Below, piece after piece: positions 8,559 through 18,294 of a stretch of DNA of 33,625 nt (the first letter of the stretch is position 1; each line of letters begins with the position of its first letter). The translations under genes were made by a program, and so were the position numbers. Source of the stretch: Hyphomonadaceae bacterium. Lineage in GTDB: Bacteria; Pseudomonadota; Alphaproteobacteria; Caulobacterales; Aquidulcibacteraceae. The stretch lies in NCBI GenBank assembly GCA_021299265.1, contig JAJTGP010000090.1, positions 1-33,625 of the forward strand. Direction: 5' to 3'. Below the pieces are notes generated by a model. That model was not told the origin of the DNA and made no database searches. It saw nothing but the letters and a program-made list of their open reading frames with translations.

Positions 8559-9818
8559 ATGCGCGTCTTCACCTACTTTGCTTCCACCCTGCCTGAGGCG
8601 ATCGCGCAGGTGCGGGCAGAGCTTGGGCCAAAGGCGGTGGTGTTAAGCTGGCGCAGCACGCGCGGCGGCATTGAGATCAGCGCCTCCGCTGAACCCGGCA
8701 CCAAACCGCGCGCCAAATCTGCGGTCTCCCCGCCGGAACGCGCCAAGCCAGTCCTAGGGACAACTTCCAAACAAGAGACTTTAGCGCAGCACTTTAAGCC
8801 CGAAGATTTCCTGATGGGGGCACCACGCCCAGCAGCTGCAGACATTGTCCCGCTTGCCCCAGCCTCCAAGCCAAAACCAGCACCCGTCAGCGGTCGGGGC
8901 ACCGCCGCGCTGCTCGGGCGGCAGGCCGCGGCCAAGCCCCTTGTTCAAGAAGCCGCGCCCAAGCCTGCACCAGCTCCGCCTAAGCCAACCGCCAAGGCCG
9001 CGCCTGCCACGCAAGCCAAACCCACTCCAGCTCTTGAGCCACCAGCCAACAAGCCTGCGCCATCGCGTTTGGCCATGTTCTGGACGCGGGCTGGGCTGAC
9101 GCGTGAACAGGCGATGGCCATGGCGCTAAGCGACCACGCCCAATTGCGCCAAGCCCTCTCAGAATCCCTCTCGCAAAAGCTGAAGTTTGAGCCGATTGAA
9201 GCCGCCCCAACGCGTCCAATCGTGCTGGTCGGCCCTCCAGGTGCAGGCAAAACGGCGGCTGTTGCCAAGCTTGCGACGCGGGCCTTGGCCGTTGGCTATG
9301 AGGCGCTGTTGATCTCCGTCGATAGCGAGCGCTGCGGCGGGGCTGAGCAATTGCGCGCCATGGCCGATCGCTTGGGCACGCCCTTTGAAACCGCCACAAC
9401 GTTGCAAGACCTCTCACGCCTGACCAAACAAGCGCGGCAAGCCGGTCAGTGCGTCTTTGTCGATGCCGCCGCGGCCAGCCCGATGCAGCCCTCTGACATG
9501 CGCTCTACCGAACGACTGGTGCAGGAAGTGGGCCTTGAGCCCATCCTCTGCATGCCCGCCGATCTGCGCTATGAAGATCTCGAGGACTTGGGTCTGGCCT
9601 TTGCTGAGATTGGCACCAAACGTGCGATTGTAACGCGGTTTGACCTGACCAAGCGGCGGGCCTCGGCGGTATTTGCCTTGCATAAAGCAGGCATCGCCTT
9701 GGCACAGATTTCGGCCACCCCTTTTATCACAGGCGGTATCGCGCTGGCTTCTGCCCACCGCGTCGCAGCACTCCTGCTCGAGCCATTTGATGACATCAAA
9801 GCAGAGGATGCGGCATGA
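8559..9818 (+). CDS. flhF: FlhF-like SRP-family GTPase with degenerate G motifs
   Basis: MRVFTYFASTLPEAIAQVRAELGPKAVVLSWR N-terminus; Pro/Ala/Lys-rich linker; GPPGAGKTAAVAKLATRALAVGYEALLISVD core; between flhA and flhG. Confidence 0.85.
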   Translation: MRVFTYFASTLPEAIAQVRAELGPKAVVLSWRSTRGGIEISASAEPGTKPRAKSAVSPPERAKPVLGTTSKQETLAQHFKPEDFLMGAPRPAAADIVPLAPASKPKPAPVSGRGTAALLGRQAAAKPLVQEAAPKPAPAPPKPTAKAAPATQAKPTPALEPPANKPAPSRLAMFWTRAGLTREQAMAMALSDHAQLRQALSESLSQKLKFEPIEAAPTRPIVLVGPPGAGKTAAVAKLATRALAVGYEALLISVDSERCGGAEQLRAMADRLGTPFETATTLQDLSRLTKQARQAGQCVFVDAAAASPMQPSDMRSTERLVQEVGLEPILCMPADLRYEDLEDLGLAFAEIGTKRAIVTRFDLTKRRASAVFALHKAGIALAQISATPFITGGIALASAHRVAALLLEPFDDIKAEDAA

Positions 9819-10645
9819 GCGATTCTGCAACTACCATCGTGCCGTTTCCAACCCGCAAGCCACCCGGCCGCATTGTCGCTGTCGCGTCTGGCAAAGGCGG
9901 GGTCGGCAAGACGTTTATTGCCGTTTCGCTTGCAAGGTCCTTGGCAGAGCAAGGGGAGCGTGTCCTTTTGGTCGATGGCGACTTGGGTCTCTCCAATGTC
10001 GACATTCAATTGGGCGTCCAGCCAGACTTGACCCTCGCCCATGTCATGGATGGGGAAGCAACCTTGGCCGAAGCCGTCATGCGGATTGCAGGCGGCGCGG
10101 CAAGCCCCAGTGGCTTTGACCTTTTGCCCGGTAGCCATGGAATCGCCAGCTTTGCCGATCTGGGCGAGCGCGACGTCCAACGCATTGCAGCAGGGATTTC
10201 GGCTTTGAGCTTTTCCTATGACCGCGTGATCGTCGATCTGGCAGCCGGTATCGGCCATGCCATGCTGAAGCTTGCAGCCGATGCTGATGATGTGCTGATT
10301 GTTGCCTTGGACGAGCCTGCCTCTTTGACCGATGGTTATGCCTTCGTGAAGCTACTGAAAAGCCGCCGACCGAATGCACGCATTGGGGTTTTGGCCAATC
10401 GGGTCAAGAATAAGAAAGAAGCCGACCGCATCCATCAATCCTTCGCGCGGGCTTGCGGCTCCTATTTGGGGTTTGAGCCGGGCTTTGCCGGGGCCATCCA
10501 CGAAGACCAGGCCGTCAAAACAGCCCTGCGCGCGCAAATGCTGTTGTCGCGCCATGCCCCCACCTCCACCGCGCTCGGCGACCTTGAGACGGTCACCCAT
10601 TTGGTGAAATCTGGCCTAGCGTTTGAAACCCGCATCGCCGCTTAA
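9815..10645 (+). CDS. flhG: FlhG/FleN (MinD-like ATPase)
   Basis: VASGKGGVGKTFIAVSLARSLAEQGERVLLVDGDLGLSNVDIQLGVQPDLTLAHVMDG; overlaps the flhF stop (ATGA). Confidence 0.9.
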   Translation: MSDSATTIVPFPTRKPPGRIVAVASGKGGVGKTFIAVSLARSLAEQGERVLLVDGDLGLSNVDIQLGVQPDLTLAHVMDGEATLAEAVMRIAGGAASPSGFDLLPGSHGIASFADLGERDVQRIAAGISALSFSYDRVIVDLAAGIGHAMLKLAADADDVLIVALDEPASLTDGYAFVKLLKSRRPNARIGVLANRVKNKKEADRIHQSFARACGSYLGFEPGFAGAIHEDQAVKTALRAQMLLSRHAPTSTALGDLETVTHLVKSGLAFETRIAA

Positions 10646-10752
10646 AGCGCGCGGCCCACGCCCTAATCTGACGCAGCTATCTGTTAGCAAATCCTCCTTT
10701 GGGCTGAACCGCCCCCCTGCCCAAGTCGCGTCGTCTCGCGTAGGAGGAGAGC

Positions 10753-12909
10753 ATGGCTGTTGTTTCCGTCCTTCTTCCCCTGCCCTTGCCGGAAGCGTTT
10801 GACTATGTCGTGCCGGCGGAACTGACACTGGGGCTGGGCGATGTAGTGGAAGTGCCCTTGGGGCAAAACCTGCGCATTGGTGTCGTTTGGGCGGTTAAAC
10901 CCGATAGCGATGGCAGCAATCTAAAGCCGGTTAAGTCACGGTTTGATAGTCCACCTTTCCCACCCGCTTTGCGGCAATTCATTGACTTTGCTGCCCGCTA
11001 TCTCGTCACCCCTCCGGGGCAAGTTTTGGCCATGGTGCTGCGGCAACCTGAAGCCTTGGGCCCAGGTCCGTTTGAGCGCTTGGCTGCGGCGACTTCGCTT
11101 CGCCCTGACAAACTTAATGAAGCTCGGGCGCGGGTTCTCGACTGCGCGCAAGAGCCGATCCCGCGCGCTGCCCTCGCCAAGGCGGCGGGCGTTGGCTCGG
11201 GCATTGTCACAGCGCTCCTAAAGCTGGGAGCCTTGGAAGAGATCGAGCGACCTGTCGACCTGCCCTTTGATGTCCCAAACCCCAGTCTGCCGGCGCGGCC
11301 CTTGTCTGAGATGCAAGCAGACGCGGCCCATATGATCGCTAAGGCCGCCTCGGCAGGCGGGTTCAGCCCCTTCCTGCTCGACGGGGTAACAGGGTCGGGC
11401 AAGACCGAGGTCTATCTGGAGGCCGTCGCGCAAGCCTTGATTGCGCGACCCGATGAGCAAGTGTTGATCCTGCTGCCAGAGATCGCCTTGACCCAAGCCA
11501 TTGTCGCCCGTTTTGAACAGCGCTTTGGTGCTGCCCCTGCGCAATGGCATTCCGACATTGGCGCCGCGCAAAAGCGGCGGACGTGGCGAGAAGTTGCCGC
11601 CGGTCGTGCCCGCATCGTCATTGGTGCCCGCTCGGCCTTGTTTCTACCCTTTGCCAAACTCTCAATGATCCTCGTCGATGAGGAGCATGACAGCAGTTTT
11701 AAGCAGGACGACGGCCTGCGCTATCATGCCCGCGACATGGCGGTGGCGCGCGCCAAGTTTGAGCAGGCGACCATTGTTTTGGGCTCGGCCACGCCCTCGA
11801 TGGAGACCCGCCTCAATGCTGACGCCGGGCGCTATCAGCGCCTGCTTCTGCCCAGCCGCTTTGGTGTCGCCCTTCTGCCTGATGTCAGTCTGATCGACTT
11901 GAAGGAATATCCACCCGAACGCGATCAGTGGCTGAGCCCGGTACTGGTTCAAGCCATGGCCGAGACGTTGGAGGCGCGCGAGCAAGTCTTGTTGTTCTTA
12001 AACCGTCGCGGCTATGCGCCCGTGGTTTTGTGCCGCAAGTGTGGGCACCGCATGAAGGCACCCGACACCGAGTCTTGGCTGGTTGAGCACAAATATTCCA
12101 ACCGCTTAGTCTGTCACCTGACCGGCTTTTCCATGCGCAAGCCCGATGCGTGCCCGAATTGCGGGGCCGAAGATGGGCTGGTCTCGGTTGGGCCGGGGGT
12201 AGAGCGCATTGCAGCCGAAGCCACCGAGCGTTTCCCCGATGCACGGATTGAGATTTTCTCCTCCGATACCGCGCACAATCCCCAAGCCGTGCGGGAATTG
12301 GTCGGGCGGATGGAGCGCGGCGAGATCGACATTTTGATCGGCACCCAAATCGTTGCCAAAGGCCATAACTTCCCGAACTTGACCTTGGTGGGCGTTGTCG
12401 ATGCCGATCTGGGCCTCAAAGGGGGTGATCCGCGCGCGGGCGAGCGGACCTATCAGATGTTGAGCCAAGTGGCAGGGCGGGCAGGCCGCGCCGACCGGCC
12501 CGGTCGCGCCCTGATCCAAACCCATTATCCCGACAATGAAGCGCTGCAAGCCCTCGTCATGGGCGACCGCGATGCCTTTATCGAAGCCGAAAGCTTGGGT
12601 CGCGCCGCCGTGGGGGCGCCGCCCTTTGGCCGTATGGCCGCCCTACACATCATGGCCCAAAGTGATGAGGCCGCCGATGCCGCCGCCCAAGCCGCCAGCG
12701 ACGCGTTGTTTCCAGCGGATGGCGTTGAAGTGTGGGGGCCAGCGCCACCGCCTTTGGCCATGATACGCGGCTGGCGGCGACGGCGCTTTTTGATCCAGTC
12801 CAGCAAGGAAGTTGACCTTTCGGCCTTTATGGCGGCTTGGCGACGCGGATTTCGGGTGCCCGGCAGTGTGCGCGTGAGCATCGACATGGACCCCTATTCC
12901 TTCCTGTAG
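10753..12909 (+). CDS. priA: Primosomal protein N' (PriA helicase)
   Basis: 718 aa; DGVTGSGKTEVY (Walker A), LVDEEHDSSFKQ, LGSATPSMET, FLNRRGYAPVVLCRKCGHR, QVAGRAGRADRPGRALIQTHYP. Confidence 0.96.
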   Translation: MAVVSVLLPLPLPEAFDYVVPAELTLGLGDVVEVPLGQNLRIGVVWAVKPDSDGSNLKPVKSRFDSPPFPPALRQFIDFAARYLVTPPGQVLAMVLRQPEALGPGPFERLAAATSLRPDKLNEARARVLDCAQEPIPRAALAKAAGVGSGIVTALLKLGALEEIERPVDLPFDVPNPSLPARPLSEMQADAAHMIAKAASAGGFSPFLLDGVTGSGKTEVYLEAVAQALIARPDEQVLILLPEIALTQAIVARFEQRFGAAPAQWHSDIGAAQKRRTWREVAAGRARIVIGARSALFLPFAKLSMILVDEEHDSSFKQDDGLRYHARDMAVARAKFEQATIVLGSATPSMETRLNADAGRYQRLLLPSRFGVALLPDVSLIDLKEYPPERDQWLSPVLVQAMAETLEAREQVLLFLNRRGYAPVVLCRKCGHRMKAPDTESWLVEHKYSNRLVCHLTGFSMRKPDACPNCGAEDGLVSVGPGVERIAAEATERFPDARIEIFSSDTAHNPQAVRELVGRMERGEIDILIGTQIVAKGHNFPNLTLVGVVDADLGLKGGDPRAGERTYQMLSQVAGRAGRADRPGRALIQTHYPDNEALQALVMGDRDAFIEAESLGRAAVGAPPFGRMAALHIMAQSDEAADAAAQAASDALFPADGVEVWGPAPPPLAMIRGWRRRRFLIQSSKEVDLSAFMAAWRRGFRVPGSVRVSIDMDPYSFL

Positions 12910-12981
12910 ACCACTGCCTGTTTGTTCTGAAACCTGTGTGCCATCATTGACCTTGGCCAGCGGCACGCACAAAGAAAATCC

Positions 12982-13656
12982 ATGCTGCTTGTTCATGCCA
13001 GAACCCTAGACCCCCTCTCGCGGGCCGTGCGCTTGGCGCTGGGTGAAAAGCGCGCCGTCTTTCACGTGCGCGAAGCCTTACCGTTTGAAGCCGATGCTGG
13101 GCTGCTGGCCGTGGCCCCCGATGGCATGACGCCTGTGCTGGTCGATGATTCCTGGGGCCATGGCGCGACCATCTCCGAAGCGCTCGCAATCTTTGAATAT
13201 TTGGAAGACCTTTTGCCCACCCCGCCACTTTTGCCTGGCGGACCTTTGGAGCGCGCGGCTGTGCGCGCCATGACGATAAGGGCGATCCGGACTTTGGGGC
13301 CGATTGTCGACAATGTCGTGCATGAGAAGGCGCGCAAGGCCCTTGCCCGGGGTGGTGCACCCGACACCGCCATCCTGCGCCAAGCCACATTGGCGGCCAC
13401 CCAAACCCTCGATCAGATTGGCCGCGCGGCAGAGGCCGAAGGCTGGATAGGTGGCAAGAAGCTGTCGATTGCCGACATGGTTGCTGCCGCGCATTTCTCC
13501 GTATTGGATTATCTTGATGCCGTCAGTTGGAGTAGCGCGCCAGCAGGCAAGGATTGGTATGCGCGTTTGAAGCAGCGCCCGGCGTTCAGACCCCTTCTGG
13601 GTGACTTGCTGGCGGGCCTGTCGCCACCACCACATTATGGTGATTTAGACTTTTAG
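12982..13656 (+). CDS. Glutathione S-transferase family protein
   Basis: Thioredoxin-like N-terminus (LLVHARTLDPLSRAVRLALGEKR...TPVLVDDSWGHGATISEALAIFEYLEDLLP) and a helical C-terminal domain. Confidence 0.8.
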   Translation: MLLVHARTLDPLSRAVRLALGEKRAVFHVREALPFEADAGLLAVAPDGMTPVLVDDSWGHGATISEALAIFEYLEDLLPTPPLLPGGPLERAAVRAMTIRAIRTLGPIVDNVVHEKARKALARGGAPDTAILRQATLAATQTLDQIGRAAEAEGWIGGKKLSIADMVAAAHFSVLDYLDAVSWSSAPAGKDWYARLKQRPAFRPLLGDLLAGLSPPPHYGDLDF

Positions 13657-13665
13657 GAGGGCGCT

Positions 13666-14805
13666 TTGGCCAAGACCGCGTCCAAATCCCAACCCCTTGA
13701 TGCCGCCATGGTCAAACAACTGGCGCGCGCGCATGGCTTTGACGTTTGCGGTCTTGCCGATGCACGCGCCGCCTGGGAGGCAGATACCCGTCTCCGCGAG
13801 TTCGTCGCCGCAGGTTTTCATGGCGCAATGGGCTGGATGGAAGAGACGCTCGACCGCCGCAGCCATCCCACCGCCATGTGGGAAGATGCCAAGACTGCCA
13901 TCATGCTGGGCGTTAATTATGGCCCCGATACTGACCCGATGGCGAAATTAGCGCGGAAGAATCTGGCTAATATCTCGGTCTATGCCGGCGGCGATGATTA
14001 TCATGATGTGATCAAGAAGCAGCTCAAGGCCTTTGCTGGGCTGTTGCATCGCCAAAGTGGCGCGCAAGTCAAAGTTTTTGTCGATACGGCCCCCTTGATG
14101 GAAAAGCCGCTGGCGGCGCGCGCCGGTCTTGGCTGGCAGGGCAAACATACCAATCTTGTCTCCACCGACTTTGGCTCTTGGCTTTTCTTGGGCTGTATCT
14201 TGATCGCGCAGGACTTTGCCGCAGATGTGCCAACGAAGGATCATTGTGGGTCGTGCACGGCGTGCTTGGATGCCTGCCCGACCAAGGCTTTCCCGGCACC
14301 CTATCAACTCGACGCGAGGCGCTGCATTTCCTACCTCACGATTGAACATGCTGGCCCAATCCCGTTGGAGTTCCGCGCCGCGATGGGCAATCGCATCTAT
14401 GGCTGTGACGATTGCTTGGCCGTCTGCCCATGGAACAAATTCGCCCAAACCGCGCGCGAAACCAAATTGCACGTGCGCGACGCGTTGAAGCACTTGAGCC
14501 TGCTCGAATTGGCCTACCTCGATGATACCCATTTTCGGGCATTGTTTGCCAAAAACCCCGTCAAGCGCATTGGCGTCGACCGCTTCTTACGCAATGTCGC
14601 CATTGGCCTCGGCAATCGGGGAGCAGCCGAAGCTGTACCTGCCGCCCGTCATCTCAGCCAACATGAAAGCCCGCTGGTACGCGGGGCTGGAATATGGGCC
14701 CTGAAACAATTGATGCCGCCTGAGGACTTTTCAGCTTTGGCAGAGACCAGTATGGCCTATGAGACCGACGCGCTGGTGCGCGCCGAATGGGAACAGCCAC
14801 TTTGA
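13666..14805 (+). CDS. queG: Epoxyqueuosine reductase QueG (TTG start)
   Basis: LARAHGFDVCGLADARAAWEADTRLREFVAAGFHGAMGWM; two 4Fe-4S motifs, CGSCTACLDACP and CDDCLAVCPWNKF; AGGAGG upstream. Confidence 0.95.
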   Translation: MAKTASKSQPLDAAMVKQLARAHGFDVCGLADARAAWEADTRLREFVAAGFHGAMGWMEETLDRRSHPTAMWEDAKTAIMLGVNYGPDTDPMAKLARKNLANISVYAGGDDYHDVIKKQLKAFAGLLHRQSGAQVKVFVDTAPLMEKPLAARAGLGWQGKHTNLVSTDFGSWLFLGCILIAQDFAADVPTKDHCGSCTACLDACPTKAFPAPYQLDARRCISYLTIEHAGPIPLEFRAAMGNRIYGCDDCLAVCPWNKFAQTARETKLHVRDALKHLSLLELAYLDDTHFRALFAKNPVKRIGVDRFLRNVAIGLGNRGAAEAVPAARHLSQHESPLVRGAGIWALKQLMPPEDFSALAETSMAYETDALVRAEWEQPL

Positions 14806-15545
14806 ACCTTGCTACTAGCCCCGCGCCACAGGTAAGCCCGCCGCCCAAGCCAAAGCCTCGCAAGGGCTTTTGGGGTCGCTTGGGGAAGTTCATGCTATTC
14901 CTCGCGTTGGCACCGATTGTCTGGACCTTGCTCTACCGCTTCGTGCCCATCCCGGGGACAATCTTGATGGTGGAGCGTGCCTTTCAAGGCAAGGATGTGC
15001 GGCGCAATCCTGTCGCGCTCAACCAGATCAGCCCGCATTTGATCTACTCGGTCATTGCTTCCGAGGACGCGAAATTCTGCAGTCACAATGGCTTTGACTG
15101 GATTGCGATCCAAAAGGCGGTGAAGAGCAATGAGCGCGGCCGCAAGCTGCGCGGTGGCTCTACCATCAGCCAGCAGACCGCCAAAAATGTGTTCCTGTGG
15201 CCCGAACGTTCGTGGCTGCGCAAAGGCTTGGAGGCGGGCTTTACGGTATTGATTGAAACTCTGTGGCCAAAGCAGCGCATCATGGAGGCCTATCTGAATG
15301 TAGCCGAGTTTGGCCCCGGTATCTTTGGGGCGGAAGCCGGCGCGCTCTATCATTTTGGTAAGCACGCCAAGGACCTCACGCCCATGCAGGCTGCCCGCCT
15401 CGCCGCCATCCTGCCACTCCCAGCGAAATGGAGCCCGACCAAGCCTTCCCGTCGCGTGGCGCGCAAGGCTAATGGGATCGTGAAAGGGGCGCGTATCGTG
15501 CGCGAAAGTGGCTTGGGTTCCTGCATCAAGATTGAAAAGAAGTAG
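14787..15545 (+). CDS. mtgA: Monofunctional biosynthetic peptidoglycan transglycosylase
   Basis: GT51 motifs ASEDAKFCSHNGFDW, GGSTISQQTAKNVFLWPERSW, QRIMEAYLNVAEFGPGIFG; one N-terminal TM segment. Confidence 0.93.
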   Translation: MGTATLNLATSPAPQVSPPPKPKPRKGFWGRLGKFMLFLALAPIVWTLLYRFVPIPGTILMVERAFQGKDVRRNPVALNQISPHLIYSVIASEDAKFCSHNGFDWIAIQKAVKSNERGRKLRGGSTISQQTAKNVFLWPERSWLRKGLEAGFTVLIETLWPKQRIMEAYLNVAEFGPGIFGAEAGALYHFGKHAKDLTPMQAARLAAILPLPAKWSPTKPSRRVARKANGIVKGARIVRESGLGSCIKIEKK

Positions 15546-15553
15546 AAAAAATC

Positions 15554-16402
15554 ATGAAAGAGGAACGCGCGCTTCTTAAACGCATCGCCGAAGCCTTGGA
15601 GCGTTTAGCCCCAGCGCCTGCCCCTTTGCCGAGCCCCGAAGACCATGACGTGTTTGTCTGGCGCGGCGATCAGTTGCGTTTGAGCCCTGTCGCGCAACCC
15701 CGCCGCGTACCCTTGTCCTTGATCCAAGGGGTGGAGACACAAAAAGGCCGCCTCCTTCAGAATACCGAGCGCTTTGCCGCAGGCCATCCGGCCAACCACG
15801 CCATGCTATGGGGCGCGCGCGGCACGGGTAAGAGCGCCTTAGTGAAGGCCGTCCATCATCAGGTTTCCAAGCAGCATCCAGACCTGAAACTCGTCGAGAT
15901 TGGCCGCACAGACCTCAGAAGCCTACCCGATCTAGCTGATCGCTTAAGTGAAGCAGGCTGGCGCGCCCTTGTTTTCATCGACGACCTTTCTTTTGAAGGG
16001 GCGGACGAGACGTATAAGGCGCTGAAAAGCGTGTTGGACGGTGGCGTTTCTGGCGCGATGGCCAATCTATTGGTCTATGTCACCTCCAACCGTCGCCATC
16101 TGATCAATCGCCCGGACGGCAATCAAGCGGAATTTCGCCCCGAAGAGACGGTGGAAGAACAAGTAGCCTTGCCAGAGCGTTTCGGCCTGTGGCTAGGCTT
16201 CCAAAGCTTGGATCAACCAACGTGGCTGGCCATCGTGCGCGGCTATGCCGAGGCGTTAAATCTCGCCCCCGATGATCCAGAGCTAGAACGCACCGCTTTA
16301 CAATGGGCCGCCCAACGTGGAGCGCGCTCTGGCCGCAGTGCTTGGCAATTCGTGATTGATCGTGCCGGGCAGTTGGGGCTGTCGATCGATCTGCAGGATT
16401 AG
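15554..16402 (+). CDS. DUF815-family AAA ATPase
   Basis: MLWGARGTGKSALVKAVHHQ (Walker A), RALVFIDDLSFEGADETYKALKSVLDGGV, NLLVYVTSNRRHLI. Confidence 0.88.
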   Translation: MKEERALLKRIAEALERLAPAPAPLPSPEDHDVFVWRGDQLRLSPVAQPRRVPLSLIQGVETQKGRLLQNTERFAAGHPANHAMLWGARGTGKSALVKAVHHQVSKQHPDLKLVEIGRTDLRSLPDLADRLSEAGWRALVFIDDLSFEGADETYKALKSVLDGGVSGAMANLLVYVTSNRRHLINRPDGNQAEFRPEETVEEQVALPERFGLWLGFQSLDQPTWLAIVRGYAEALNLAPDDPELERTALQWAAQRGARSGRSAWQFVIDRAGQLGLSIDLQD

Positions 16403-16412
16403 TTTTTTTTGA

Positions 16413-16491
16413 GGTCATCCCCGCCGCAGCGTCAGCGGAGAGCGGGGACCCCAAGGACTTTCAGCCCTCCCCTCACCCTGTGGGAGAGGGG
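16413..16491. repeat. REP-like intergenic palindromic sequences at a convergent gene junction
   Basis: gtcatCCCCGC...GCGGGGacc with inner ccgc/gcgg, followed by CCCCTCaccctgtgGGAGAGGGG. Both resemble intergenic repeats common in alphaproteobacteria. Only one copy in this window. Confidence 0.5.
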
Positions 16492-16556
16492 CTTCTCCTT
16501 CCCACCCCTTCGCCGTAACGTCAACTGCAAACTAGGAAACAGTCAAAACGCCACAC

Positions 16557-17594
16557 TCAAGTCGGATTGGCGCTGCTTGAGCCCAAAAATGGGACGGGAT
16601 CCACCGGCTTGGTGGCGTGACGAACCTGGAAGTGCAGGCGGGGGGAGCGGGCGCGGCCGGTTTGGCCGACTTGGCCAATGACTTGCCCGCGCGTGACAGT
16701 TTGGCCCTCGCGAACAGTGACCGAATTGGCGAAAGCATAGGCGGTCATATAGTCGCTGGAGTGCCGGATCAGGACGAGCCAGCCATAGCCTGCCAATTGA
16801 TTGCCCACATAGGCCACTTCACCAGAGGCGGCAGCCTTAAAGGGCGTGCCAGCCGGAGCTTCAATCTCAATTCCATCCACCACGCGTAAGTCTGCTTTGG
16901 TGCCAAAAGTCTCCACCAAGCGCCCGCGTACTGGCCAAGCGAAACTGGGCAAGGCTGCCAAAGGCCCCGGTGTGGCTAGGGGTGGAGTGGATGGTGTCGT
17001 CTTGGGCTTTGGCACCTCTGGAAGAGGCCGTTTGGGTAGCGCTGGCGGGGTAACATTTGCGACAGGGCCAGCTTCAACATTTGGGCGCAATTGACCGGGC
17101 ACGGCCCCACTGATGGGCCGGCCGGCGGCCAATTCTGTTGCCAGCAAGGCAACAAGATCTTGCGGCTCCAACCCCGTCAATTGGTCGCGAACCAAAGCTG
17201 GCAGAATGATTTTCTGGCCGGGTTGTAACTTCACGGGCCGAGGAAAGCGGTTGAACAAGGCTAGCGACCGCTCGTCCACACTATAGCGCCGCGCAATCGC
17301 GGAGAAGCTTTCGTTGCGTCGGACAATATGTACTTTGAGGGGTGGCAGTTTCAGGACCTGACCCGGCGTTAGGGCAAAGGGTGCGCGCAGATCATTGACC
17401 TGGATCAGCCCGACCAATGGCGAGCGGGTGCGCTCTGCAATGGCATAAAGAGTTTCGCCGCGCATCACCCGGGTCTCTATCGGCGGATTTTGCGGATCAA
17501 AGTCTAGTGTGCCCGGCGCGGGCTGAGCTGCCAACGGCGAGAGACCGCTCAAGGCGAGGGTGGCGATGAGAATAAGGCTGACGGCGCGACGCAT
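16557..17594 (-). CDS. nlpD: NlpD-like LysM (x2) + degenerate LytM/M23 murein hydrolase activator
   Basis: Two LysM repeats (VMRGETLYAIAERTRSPLVGLIQVNDLRAPFALTPGQVLKLP; VRRNESFSAIARRYSVDERSLALFNRF) and a C-terminal M23-like domain ending PRLHFQVRHATKPVDPVPFL; surE-pcm-nlpD order. Confidence 0.85.
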   Translation of the reverse strand: MRRAVSLILIATLALSGLSPLAAQPAPGTLDFDPQNPPIETRVMRGETLYAIAERTRSPLVGLIQVNDLRAPFALTPGQVLKLPPLKVHIVRRNESFSAIARRYSVDERSLALFNRFPRPVKLQPGQKIILPALVRDQLTGLEPQDLVALLATELAAGRPISGAVPGQLRPNVEAGPVANVTPPALPKRPLPEVPKPKTTPSTPPLATPGPLAALPSFAWPVRGRLVETFGTKADLRVVDGIEIEAPAGTPFKAAASGEVAYVGNQLAGYGWLVLIRHSSDYMTAYAFANSVTVREGQTVTRGQVIGQVGQTGRARSPRLHFQVRHATKPVDPVPFLGSSSANPT

Positions 17595-17652
17595 AGCTAA
17601 AGCTGTCGCACAACATGGTTAAGCAGGCGTTTCCGGCCCTTGGTGGGGCAAT

Positions 17653-18294
17653 TTATCCTTCGCGTGCGACGCCCGGCAGGAGCGGCACAAAGCGCACATC
17701 CATCAGGGCTTCTTCCTCAAACACCCCATCCTCTCGCAGGCGATAGCGCAACAACTCTTGCACAGCCCCTGCCCCGACGGGAGCAACCAAGATCCCGCCA
17801 GGGGCCAATTGCGCGAGCAGGGCGTCTGGGCGAACCGGTGCCGCGCAGGTGAAGATGATGCGGTCAAACGGGCCTTGGTCTGGCCAGCCTAAGCCCCCAT
17901 CGCTGCATTTGGAGACAATATTGGTAAGCTTAAGCGCCTCATGGCGGCTTTGGGCCAAGCGTAATAGGGTGCGGTAACGCTCCAGCGTAAAGACGCGGCG
18001 GGCAAGCTTAGAAAGAATGGCGGTTTGATAGCCAGAGCCGGTTCCAATCTCTAAAACCTTCTCGCGCCCGGTAAGCTCTAGCGCGGCAGTCATAATGCCG
18101 ACGACATAGGGCTGGCTGATAGTTTGGCCGCATTCAATCGGCAAAGCGGCATCTTCCCACGCGCGGCCTTCAAAGCCAGCTGACATGAAGACCTCCCGTG
18201 GAATGGTCTCGATAGCATTCAGCACTGAAGGGTCTGTCACCCCTGCCTTTCGCAAAGCGAGAACGATACGGGCGCGACCATCGTCTTGGCTCAT
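17653..18294 (-). CDS. pcm: Protein-L-isoaspartate O-methyltransferase
   Basis: QTISQPYVVGIMTAALELTGREKVLEIGTGSGYQTAILSKLARRVFTLER; overlaps surE by 4 nt. Confidence 0.94.
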   Translation of the reverse strand: MSQDDGRARIVLALRKAGVTDPSVLNAIETIPREVFMSAGFEGRAWEDAALPIECGQTISQPYVVGIMTAALELTGREKVLEIGTGSGYQTAILSKLARRVFTLERYRTLLRLAQSRHEALKLTNIVSKCSDGGLGWPDQGPFDRIIFTCAAPVRPDALLAQLAPGGILVAPVGAGAVQELLRYRLREDGVFEEEALMDVRFVPLLPGVAREG

